The notes under the pieces were generated by a model. That model saw only the letters and a list, made by a program, of their open reading frames with translations, made no database searches and was not told where the DNA came from. Shown here piece by piece: positions 17,721-24,946 of a stretch of DNA of 63,627 bases. Both the position numbers and the translations under genes were made by a program. The first letter of the stretch is position 1, and each line of letters begins with the position of its first letter. Origin of the DNA: CAZUAQ01 sp964618455 (lineage in GTDB: Bacteria; Planctomycetota; Phycisphaerae; UBA1845; PWPN01); the NCBI GenBank assembly GCA_964618455.1, contig CAZUAQ010000035.1:1-63627 (forward strand). Reading direction: 5' to 3'.

Positions 17721-17749
17721 TTGGTCGGTTCGCGCGAATCAACTATAAT
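17721..17749 (+). promoter_or_regulatory. Sigma-70-type promoter of the radical SAM gene
   Basis: TTGGTC at 17721-17726 and a perfect TATAAT at 17744-17749, with a 17-bp spacer. Initiation near 17756 would give a leader of about 50 bases before the ATG at 17809. Confidence 0.75.
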
Positions 17750-17808
17750 GGGAGCGCTGCCCCGGCCGGGTACCCGAACACCTCCAGTGAAAGATCGAGG
17801 TCGATCGC

Positions 17809-19644
17809 ATGTCGTTACGCGAGCGCGTCAGCCAGGAATTCCTGCCCTTCATCCGTCAGCCGTCGCAGTACATCGGCAACGAGTGGAACCAGCTCGTACG
17901 CCCGGGTGACTGGGAGCAGGCGGAGGTGCGCGTGGCGGTGGCGTTTCCGGACGCGTACACCATCGGCATGAGCCACCTCGGATGCCAGATCCTCTACTGG
18001 ATGCTGAATCATACCGACGGCGTCTGTGCCGAGCGCGTCTACGCCCCGTGGCTCGATGCCGAGCGCGTCATGCGTGAGAAGAAGATCCCGCTCTTCACGT
18101 GGGACACGCGTCAGCCCGCCGGACAGGCCGACATCTTCGCCGTCTCCCTGCAGTACGAGATGGGCTTCACGAATCTGCTGACGTTGCTCGACCTGGCGGG
18201 TATTCCGTTTCGATCCGAACAGCGCACCGACGAACATCCACTGGTCATCGCCGGAGGACCGCAGGCCGACAATCCCGAACCGGTGGCGGACTTTCTCGAC
18301 CTCGTCGTCATCGGCGACGGCGAACACAGCATGGCCGCCCTCGTCGAGACGTATCGCGAGATGAAACAGCAGGGCGCCTCACGACGCGACATGATTCTCG
18401 AGATGGCCCGGCGCTTTGAGTGGCTCTACGCCCCGAGTCTGGTCGAATTCGGCTATCACGACGACGGCACGATCAGCCACCTTCGCGCGAGCAGCGCGTG
18501 CCCATCAGGCTATACGCCGCGCGAGCGCATCGTCCGATGCCAGACGCCGGATTTCGAGGACGTGCCCTTCCCCGTGCGGCCCATCGTGCCGTACAGCGAG
18601 GTCGTTCACGACCGCATCAGTATCGAGATCATGCGCGGCTGCCCGCAGCGCTGCCGCTTCTGCCATGCCGGCTACACCAAGCGTCCGCTCGGGCTGCGCA
18701 GTGTCGACCGTATTCTCGAGATCGCCGAACAGGCGTGGGAAGCGACGGGGCACAACGAAATCGGCCTGCTGAGCCTGTCGACCGCCGACTACCCGAACCT
18801 GCGCGAACTGGCGGAGCGCGCCAACGACCGCTTCCGCGACCGGCACGTGAACATCTCCGTGCCGAGTTTGCGCGTCGACAAGATGCTCGCCAACATTCCG
18901 TGGATGGTGAACTCGGTACGCAAGAGCGGACTGACCATCGCCGCCGAGGCTGCCAACGACGACATGCGTGCCGCTATTCGCAAGAAGGTGACCGACGGCA
19001 AGTTGATCGATGGCGTGAAGCAGGCCTACGCCGCCGGGTGGAACGCGGTGAAGCTCTATTTCATGTGCGGCTTCCCCGGCGAGCGCGACGAGGACATCAC
19101 CGGCATCGTGCATCTCGCGCACGAGGTGAGCCAGGCGAAGAAGGGCATTCGCGGCGGACCGGCGGCGGTCAACGCGAGCGTAAGCTGGCTCGTGCCCAAG
19201 CCGCACACGCCGTTCCAGTGGGCCGCGCAGAAAACGCTCGACGAATTCCACGAGTCGCGGAAGCTCCTCGCCCGCACCGCCGCCGAGTACCGGAAGTCCG
19301 CCGTCCGCGTGAAGACGCACCGTTGCGAGCGCTCGATTCTCGAAGGCGTCTTCGCCCGCGGCGACCGCCGCCTCGCCGATGCGATCGAATCCGCCTACCG
19401 CCACGGCGCCCGCATGGACGGCTGGGACGAGGCGTTCAACTACGACCTGTGGCTGCGCGCCTTCGACGAGACCGGCATCGATCCCGCCTTCTACGCCCAC
19501 CGCGAACGCGGCTACGACGAGATCCTCCCCTGGGACCACATCGGCAGCGGCCCCTCGCGCTCCTACCTCGAGCACCAGTACGACGACGTCTTCGTCAAAA
19601 TCAGCACGCCGAGAAAAACCCCCGAACTCGGCGTCGCGACGTGA
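17809..19644 (+). CDS. B12-binding/radical SAM protein, TIGR03960-like
   Basis: A 611-residue protein. The N-terminal half (EVRVAVAFPDAYTIGMSHLG, AGGPQADNPEPVADF, VVIGDGEH) is a B12-binding-like Rossmann region. The radical SAM cluster ligands are C278, C282 and C285 in the sequence C-P-Q-R-C-R-F-C. The TIM-barrel continues through SLSTADYPNL and LYFMCGFPGERDED. This is the TIGR03960 family, usually fused or adjacent to a DUF2344 (TIGR03936) partner involved in RNA-linked biology; no DUF2344 protein is seen here. The ATG has a GAGGT site about ten bases upstream, and a strong promoter precedes it. Reaction and substrate remain unknown. Confidence 0.88.
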   Translation: MSLRERVSQEFLPFIRQPSQYIGNEWNQLVRPGDWEQAEVRVAVAFPDAYTIGMSHLGCQILYWMLNHTDGVCAERVYAPWLDAERVMREKKIPLFTWDTRQPAGQADIFAVSLQYEMGFTNLLTLLDLAGIPFRSEQRTDEHPLVIAGGPQADNPEPVADFLDLVVIGDGEHSMAALVETYREMKQQGASRRDMILEMARRFEWLYAPSLVEFGYHDDGTISHLRASSACPSGYTPRERIVRCQTPDFEDVPFPVRPIVPYSEVVHDRISIEIMRGCPQRCRFCHAGYTKRPLGLRSVDRILEIAEQAWEATGHNEIGLLSLSTADYPNLRELAERANDRFRDRHVNISVPSLRVDKMLANIPWMVNSVRKSGLTIAAEAANDDMRAAIRKKVTDGKLIDGVKQAYAAGWNAVKLYFMCGFPGERDEDITGIVHLAHEVSQAKKGIRGGPAAVNASVSWLVPKPHTPFQWAAQKTLDEFHESRKLLARTAAEYRKSAVRVKTHRCERSILEGVFARGDRRLADAIESAYRHGARMDGWDEAFNYDLWLRAFDETGIDPAFYAHRERGYDEILPWDHIGSGPSRSYLEHQYDDVFVKISTPRKTPELGVAT

Positions 19645-19651
19645 TTATTCA

Positions 19652-19963
19652 ATGGGCACACGAGTGATCAAACAATTCTATTACATTAACTATCCGGATC
19701 ACTCACCCGCTGATCCGGAGAATGCCGCAAGCGAAGTCCGCGTCGAGATCGGTCGGGAAGACTCTCCGTATGACTTCGATGAGTGTTATTCAATCCAAGT
19801 CGCGACTATTGTATACTTGAGGCAAAGATTGGCAGTGCAGCCGGAACAGGTATTGCCCATCACATCAATGCTGATTGTGGATCGCTTTGAAGATTCGATC
19901 ATCATGGCTGGACTTCGATCGATTCTCGACGAAATCGATGACTACGGTACACTGATCGAATAG
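19652..19963 (+). CDS. Imm8-like putative immunity protein, possibly C-terminally short
   Basis: A 103-residue acidic soluble protein. The pattern SEVRVEIGREDSPYDFDECY, then LRQRL, then LIVDRFEDSIIMAGLRSIL is that of Imm8 immunity proteins (beta strand ending in I-G, then F-D-x-x-x-C, then L-I-V-x-R-Y/F-x-x-x-x-I). Typical members continue for another 10-20 residues with a conserved Trp, missing here. No toxin gene is adjacent. It begins seven bases after the radical SAM stop, but its A/T-rich codons differ sharply from that gene, which suggests transfer. Family assignment is tentative. Confidence 0.5.
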   Translation: MGTRVIKQFYYINYPDHSPADPENAASEVRVEIGREDSPYDFDECYSIQVATIVYLRQRLAVQPEQVLPITSMLIVDRFEDSIIMAGLRSILDEIDDYGTLIE

Positions 19964-20041
19964 GACTGCTTCTACTTCGGAAGGCATTCCTTTCCCGTAC
20001 AAGGCGAGACTCGTGAAGTTGAGTCCCATCGAAATGGATAC

Positions 20042-20584
20042 ATGATGATTCTGCTCGACTGGGTGCCGCGTTCGTGGCAATATCCATGGGTGACTATTCC
20101 GCTATTCGTATGCTTCGCGATCTGGGGCCTTGTTGAATACTTCTGGAGTAAGGCAGAGATTCGCAATGGCCGACATGTGATGCGAAGTATCCTCCTCTTC
20201 CGTTTGATCGGGCTGGTGGTTCTCGCCTTCTTCGGCTTCATCTTTGCAGAGCAGCTCTCACACTATTCGTCGGGGCAACCCGTTCTCGGGCTCGCGATGA
20301 ATGGCGTTGTTGTACTTGTATTGATCTCGTTCAGCGTCGACTGCTTCGTTCGCAGGATGGTATATGACGATCTAGGCATTGAAGTGATCGCTTTCCTCGC
20401 ACTTCGCAGAAGAATTTGGATTCCATGGAAGCAGATCGTTCATATCACGTTCGATCTCGACAAGATCATCGTCATCACGCCCTCCTCACGACACGTCATC
20501 CATGGCGTATTTAAAGGTAAAAATAGGTTTAAGGAGCGACTCCGGAAGGAATGCCCAGAGGCCGAGATTAATGACAAGTACTGA
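20042..20584 (+). CDS. Membrane protein with PH-like C-terminal domain
   Basis: A 180-residue protein with three likely membrane helices (residues 15-33, 46-66 and 77-96). The C-terminal 80 residues (MVYDDLGIEVIAFLALRRRIWIPWKQIVHITFD ... ITPSSRHVIHG, split by a gap here) have the strand order and W-x-x-I pattern of bacterial PH domains. Its codons are A/T-rich like the Imm8-like gene before it. Starts at 20042 or 20045 are equally possible. No function can be assigned; it may be accessory cargo with its neighbours. Confidence 0.55.
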   Translation: MMILLDWVPRSWQYPWVTIPLFVCFAIWGLVEYFWSKAEIRNGRHVMRSILLFRLIGLVVLAFFGFIFAEQLSHYSSGQPVLGLAMNGVVVLVLISFSVDCFVRRMVYDDLGIEVIAFLALRRRIWIPWKQIVHITFDLDKIIVITPSSRHVIHGVFKGKNRFKERLRKECPEAEINDKY

Positions 20585-20632
20585 TGACTCATATCGCATA
20601 GGGATCGACAATTCGACTCTGAGTCCATGGAG

Positions 20633-20716
20633 CTAGTTAAGATATCTTGACTAGCCGCCAATACTGGTTAAGATGTCTTTACTAGTGATCGTACTTGGTA
20701 AAGAGAGCTTAACCAT
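20633..20716 (+). promoter_or_regulatory. Three tandem operator-like palindromes, 31-bp period, upstream of fic
   Basis: Three 22-bp imperfect palindromes lie at 20633-20654, 20664-20685 and 20695-20716, so each starts exactly 31 bp after the last. Left arms are CTAGTTAAGAT, CTGGTTAAGAT and TTGGTAAAGAG. Right arms, reverse-complemented, are CTAGTCAAGAT, CTAGTAAAGAC and ATGGTTAAGCT. The third overlaps the chosen fic ATG. A 31-bp period is about three helical turns, placing all sites on one DNA face. The Fic protein has a C-terminal winged helix-turn-helix that may bind here (inference). Confidence 0.75.
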
Positions 20717-21872
20717 GTTCCGGACGACCGGCACTTATCGGATGACCTCCGTTGGAGGGGAGGAAGTTAGGGCGTTTATCCCGCATCCTCTGCCTCCGAA
20801 GGATCCGCCGCTGGAACTCGACGAGACGGGGCGCGAACTGCTCAACCGGGCTACGAACGCCCTGAGCCGACTTGCCCTGGCCGGGGAGATGGTTCCGAGT
20901 ACGGACTGGTTCCTGTACGGTTTCGTCCGCAAGGAGGCGGTCGTCTCCTCGCAGATCGAAGGCACCCAGGCCACCCTGCGTGATGTGCTGAATTTCGAGG
21001 CGACGCAGCAGACCGATCGCCCCGAGGACGTCGAGGAGGTTTGCAATTACGTCGAGGCACTGACCTATGCGCGGCGGCAAATTGCCGATCCCGAGGGACT
21101 TCCCATTAGCACGCGTCTGCTGTGCGAAACCCACCGTCACCTGATGAAAGGTGTTCGCGGGGAGGACAAGCAGCCCGGTGAAGTACGCCGTTCTCAGAAC
21201 TGGATCGGCGGCACGCGCCCGGGCAATGCGATATTCGTACCTCCCCCACCGGATGACGTCGGCCCCGCCCTGTCGGCTCTCGAAAAGTGGATCCACGCTG
21301 ACGATTCCATCGCACCGCTGATCAAGGCCGGACTCGCACACGTGCAGTTCGAAACCATTCACCCGTTCCTCGACGGCAACGGGCGCATCGGCCGCCTGCT
21401 CATTACATTACTTGTTGAGAAGTGGGGCTTGCTGGATCATCCATGGCTCTATCTCAGCCTGGCGTTTCGGCGTCGTCAGTCCCTCTATTATGAGCAGCTC
21501 TCAAACGTTCGTATCGAAGGTGACTGGGAAGGGTGGATCGCATTCTTCCTGGAGTGCGTCCAGGAAGCTGCGGAAGACGGTACCGATGTCGCGCAGCGTC
21601 TCTTCGCACTGATCGACAATGACCGCAGGCAACTGACCCACCATGACGCCGCCTCCGTCTCGGTGCTTCGCTTGTTCGAACTCCTGCCGGCACATCCGAT
21701 CGTGACCTTGCCTCGCGCGATGGATCTGCTACAGACGTCCAAGCCAACTGCCGCCAAAGCATTGAAAGCCCTGGTGGATGCCCGGGTGCTTCAAGAAACC
21801 ACCGGCAAGAAACGCGATCGCGTCTATGCATATCAGCGCTATATCCGGCTGCTCACCGGCGATCAGGAATGA
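20715..21872 (+). CDS. fic: Fic-family AMP-transferase with C-terminal winged helix
   Basis: A 385-residue protein. The Fic motif HPFLDGNGRIGRLL starts at H216 and has every catalytic residue (His base, Asp/Glu metal ligand, Asn-Gly-Arg anion hole). The inhibitory-helix motif SSQIEGT at residues 78-84 gives the (S/T)xxxE(G/N) signature of class II Fic proteins, where the glutamate blocks ATP binding. The last 65 residues (LPRAMDLLQTSKPTAAKAL) form a winged helix-turn-helix. It should AMPylate a protein target and may repress itself through the three upstream palindromes. I use the ATG at 20715 with GAGAG upstream; a start at 20673 would lie inside the operators. Confidence 0.9.
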   Translation: MFRTTGTYRMTSVGGEEVRAFIPHPLPPKDPPLELDETGRELLNRATNALSRLALAGEMVPSTDWFLYGFVRKEAVVSSQIEGTQATLRDVLNFEATQQTDRPEDVEEVCNYVEALTYARRQIADPEGLPISTRLLCETHRHLMKGVRGEDKQPGEVRRSQNWIGGTRPGNAIFVPPPPDDVGPALSALEKWIHADDSIAPLIKAGLAHVQFETIHPFLDGNGRIGRLLITLLVEKWGLLDHPWLYLSLAFRRRQSLYYEQLSNVRIEGDWEGWIAFFLECVQEAAEDGTDVAQRLFALIDNDRRQLTHHDAASVSVLRLFELLPAHPIVTLPRAMDLLQTSKPTAAKALKALVDARVLQETTGKKRDRVYAYQRYIRLLTGDQE

Positions 21873-21988
21873 CTGCCCCTGTCGAACCTCAAGTCCCCTT
21901 CCCGGACGACCGATAGCCCGTTTGGAGGGACCGTTCTGCGCGGAGTCCCCCGGCTGCCCCGATAACCCGGCGGCATGAAGGAGTTGCC

Positions 21989-23638
21989 ATGCGCCCCATC
22001 GTCCACGCGTTGACTCGAATGATGCACCCGCCACGCCACGACTGCACACACCCCGCGCTCACACGCCGTGCGGGTCTGTCCGTGGTCGTGCTGCTCGCCT
22101 TCATGGCCACGCCGCTGATGGCGCAGAACACCGCGCCGGTTGCCGCGAGCCAGGACCTCACGGCAGTGCCCGGCCAGGTGCTGAGCATCACGCTCACCGC
22201 CACCGACGCCGACAGCGATCCGCTGGCGTTCATCATCACTGCCATCCCGACCGGCGGCATCGTCACCGCCGACAGTGCCGACCTCACAGCTGCCGACCTG
22301 CCCAAGACACTCGTCAGCGCGACAATCAGTTTCGCCGCCGCAGCCGACGCCTCCGGCAACCAGGTCATCCAGTTCAAGGCGTCCGACGCCGCCGCCGAGT
22401 CCCCCGTCGCCAAGGTCACCATCGACGTCAACAGTGCCCCGGCGGGCGTGGACACCACCTTCTTCACCGAGCCGAACACGTCGCTCAAATTTACGCTCCC
22501 CGCCGAGGACTTCGACAACGACGCGCTGACGTACACGATTCTCTCGCTGCCGGGCCACGGCCGACTGCAGACCGGCACCACGATACTGAGCGACAACGAT
22601 CTGCCCTTCGTCACCACGACCAAGGACGTCACGTACGATCCCGACCCCGATTTCCATGGCGGCGACGACTTTACCTTCACCGCCGCCGATGACCTGACCA
22701 CGACGCCGACGCTCACCGCCGACATCGAGGTCAACACCACGCCCGTGCCCGAGGATCTTCTGCTGACCGTCACCCCGGATGGCACGCTGGCAGTCACGCT
22801 CGTCGGTGACGATGCCGACAAAGATCCGGTCCGCTTCGCCATTCTCAGCGTCCCCGCGCACGGCACGCTCACCGATGGCGGACTCCCCATCGCCGAGCAG
22901 GCGCTGCCCTATACGCTGGCGGTCGGTCAGACCTCGGTCGATTACCTCGTGCAGGCCGGATTCGCCGGCAGCGACAGCTTCCACTACCGCGTACAGGACA
23001 GCGTCTCGCAATCCGACCGGGCCATCGTCAGCATCACCGTCAATGCGCCGCCGATCGCCTCGGGCACCTCCTCGACCACTGTCGACGATCTCGGCGCCGC
23101 CACGCTTCTGCTTCAGCCGATCGATGCCGATGGCGATGACCTGACCGTCCACATCACAGCGCTCCCCCAGCAGGGCAGCATCAGTGTCGACGGAACCGAC
23201 GTCGTCGACACCACAACCGAATTTGACGTGGACGGCGAGGATCTCACGGTCGTCTACACCGCCGACGAGGACGCCTCGGGAACCGACACATTCCAGTGGG
23301 TCGCGAACGACGGGCGGGATGATTCCGCCATTGCGACGGTGACCATTACCCTCACGCCTGATGAGCCCGAGCCGGAACCGGAGCCGGACCCCGGCGATTC
23401 CGACGATGAGGACAACGGAGACGATTCCGAGGCGGACGACGACAGCGACGCCGGTGACGATTCTTCGTCCAGCGGTGACGACGAGGTGCTTGGCGACTCG
23501 CCCGAGGATGAGCCGGTCCCCGCTCCCGGGTGCGGCACGACCGGCACGGCCGAGACCGCCGCCACGGCCATGTTTTTCGGCGGGGCCCTGTTCGGAAATG
23601 CTTTCCGCAGAAGAAGATGCAACGGCCGGGGGCATTGA
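21989..23638 (+). CDS. Secreted cadherin-like/Ig-like repeat protein with Cys-hydrophobic-RRRR tail
   Basis: A 549-residue surface protein. A long N-region precedes the export helix LSVVVLLAFMATPLMA, with cleavage before QNTAPVA. It then has about four tandem cadherin/VCBS-like repeats of 90-100 residues, each with a D-x-D-x-D calcium-type motif followed by L-T/A-F/V (for example DADSDPLAF, DFDNDALTY, DADKDPVRF and DADGDDLTV). A Pro/Glu then Asp/Ser/Glu acidic linker covers residues 455-510. The end PGCGTTGT, hydrophobic AMFFGGALFG, then RRRRC resembles a processed C-terminal sorting signal. AAGGAG precedes the ATG. Probably calcium-binding and anchored to the cell envelope. Confidence 0.82.
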   Translation: MRPIVHALTRMMHPPRHDCTHPALTRRAGLSVVVLLAFMATPLMAQNTAPVAASQDLTAVPGQVLSITLTATDADSDPLAFIITAIPTGGIVTADSADLTAADLPKTLVSATISFAAAADASGNQVIQFKASDAAAESPVAKVTIDVNSAPAGVDTTFFTEPNTSLKFTLPAEDFDNDALTYTILSLPGHGRLQTGTTILSDNDLPFVTTTKDVTYDPDPDFHGGDDFTFTAADDLTTTPTLTADIEVNTTPVPEDLLLTVTPDGTLAVTLVGDDADKDPVRFAILSVPAHGTLTDGGLPIAEQALPYTLAVGQTSVDYLVQAGFAGSDSFHYRVQDSVSQSDRAIVSITVNAPPIASGTSSTTVDDLGAATLLLQPIDADGDDLTVHITALPQQGSISVDGTDVVDTTTEFDVDGEDLTVVYTADEDASGTDTFQWVANDGRDDSAIATVTITLTPDEPEPEPEPDPGDSDDEDNGDDSEADDDSDAGDDSSSSGDDEVLGDSPEDEPVPAPGCGTTGTAETAATAMFFGGALFGNAFRRRRCNGRGH

Positions 23639-23763
23639 AGCGTACAATCGGGTAGAATCTCCGCTCCAAAGGTGTCGATGACCCGTTCGGGGAGTTTTCG
23701 AACGCGGGCAATCGGCATGCCTCACGCGTTTCCGGCGCGGTGCAACGCGAAAGGATATCCTTC

Positions 23764-24516
23764 GTGAAAGCGGTTCAGATCTTCTTCGGCATGGCGGTCA
23801 TGGTCGGCAGCAGTGCGGGCATCTTCATGGCCCTCAAGCCCAGCGAGACCGATCGGCTGTGGCAGGAGAACTCCGCCCTGCGGCAGGAGAACCGTCAGCT
23901 CCAGGAATCCATCGGCCGGCTGACACTCGAAACCCGCGTGGCGGAGGTCCGCGTCGTGGACCAGATTCACGAGGGCGATCTCGTCAACGGCCAGCCCGCC
24001 GAGCAAACCACCACCACCCTCGAGTTCATCGAGTTCGATCGGATGCAGCGTCCGCTGCCGCCGCGCAAGTTCATCATCGAAGGCGACGTGGTTTACTTCG
24101 ACTCGCTCGTGCTCAAGTTCGACTACGAGGACGTGGCGTTGGGGGATGCCCTGCGAGGCAAGAGCCTGCTGATGTTCCGCCGTATCTTCGGCGAGCACCA
24201 GAACCCCGTGGATGGCTATTACCTCGACCCCGAGAACGACATTCCCGACGTCTACCGCGTCGACCCCGACCCCAGCGAATTGGAGCGCAAGCTCTGGTCG
24301 CGCTTCTGGGACTACATGGAGGATGACAAACTCCGTGCCCAGGACGGCGTGCGGATCGTCCAGATCGAAGCCCCGGCGGTGAAGATGAGCCGCGGGCAGG
24401 TCTGGGTCCTGACGCATCAGGCCACCGGCGACCTCAACCTCGAAGAGCGCACGCCGCCGAGCGATCGCGAAGATCGGTTCTCGTCGGTGGACAGCGATGC
24501 AGAACCCGGCGTTTGA
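23764..24516 (+). CDS. Membrane-anchored coiled-coil protein
   Basis: A 250-residue protein. One membrane helix spans residues 3-24 (AVQIFFGMAVMVGSSAGIFM). It is followed by a coiled coil (residues 32-58, ENSALRQENRQLQESIGRL), and then a mixed alpha/beta domain with KFIIEGDVVYFDSLVLKFD and RRIFGEHQNPVDGYYL. That domain looks like a conserved planctomycete unit, but I know of no function. The GTG at 23764 has AAGGA eight bases upstream; a GTG at 23740 would add eight residues. It is followed 23 bp later by the zinc-ribbon gene, probably in one operon. Confidence 0.72.
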   Translation: MKAVQIFFGMAVMVGSSAGIFMALKPSETDRLWQENSALRQENRQLQESIGRLTLETRVAEVRVVDQIHEGDLVNGQPAEQTTTTLEFIEFDRMQRPLPPRKFIIEGDVVYFDSLVLKFDYEDVALGDALRGKSLLMFRRIFGEHQNPVDGYYLDPENDIPDVYRVDPDPSELERKLWSRFWDYMEDDKLRAQDGVRIVQIEAPAVKMSRGQVWVLTHQATGDLNLEERTPPSDREDRFSSVDSDAEPGV

Positions 24517-24539
24517 CGCGAGGGTAAAGCGCGAATCCC

Positions 24540-24743
24540 ATGGCAACGGATACCCAACCCGGCATTATCGCAGACTGCAGGATCAGCCTGCTGAAGGACT
24601 GCCCACACTGCCGCCGCTGGTTCGCGCTTCAACTCATCGAACAACAACCGGACGAGGTCTTCGGCAAGCTGCGGGTATACCGCTGCAAGCGGTGCGACCG
24701 CATCACGAAACTGGCGTCCCGCAAGCCCGATCGATGTGTGTGA
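24540..24743 (+). CDS. Small zinc-ribbon protein
   Basis: A 67-residue protein with two Cys knuckles, CPHC (residues 21-24) and CKRC (residues 48-51), sufficient for one structural zinc, and a final Cys near the C-terminus. The order C-P-H-C-R-R-W-F-A-L then Y-R-C-K-R-C-D-R-I-T-K is like rubredoxin or zinc-ribbon adaptor domains. It lies close behind the coiled-coil membrane protein gene. No specific role can be given. Confidence 0.7.
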   Translation: MATDTQPGIIADCRISLLKDCPHCRRWFALQLIEQQPDEVFGKLRVYRCKRCDRITKLASRKPDRCV

Positions 24744-24822
24744 TGACCCCGGAATCCGTCACCGTTCGACACCACTGCCAGAACGCTCCCAGTGAGTGAG
24801 GAATGGGGAAGAATTACCTCTA

Positions 24823-24870
24823 AGCAAAATAACGGGGACGTCACCGAAAGCCTGTCAGTGACGTCGCCGT
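24823..24870 (-). terminator. Intrinsic terminator of the EF-G-like gene
   Basis: On the minus strand, a 13-bp stem (arms at 24858-24870 and 24832-24844, one mismatch) with a 13-base loop is followed by TATTTTGCTT. It lies 77 bases after the stop of the EF-G-like gene. Confidence 0.6.
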
Positions 24871-24946
24871 TCTGAATTCATCGCGATCGTCGAAGCCCGG
24901 CGAGGATTCCCGGCAGGCCGTCCGCCGCCGAGACGTGGCGGTGGGC

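Noticed and set aside
23364..23400. GAGCCGGA-type tandem repeat
   Set aside because: It simply encodes the Pro/Glu linker of the surface protein; not an independent repeat element.
21863..23725. 620-residue minus-strand frame opposite the cadherin-like gene
   Set aside because: Val/Gly/Arg-rich repeats mirror the Asp/Thr codons of the real repeat protein.
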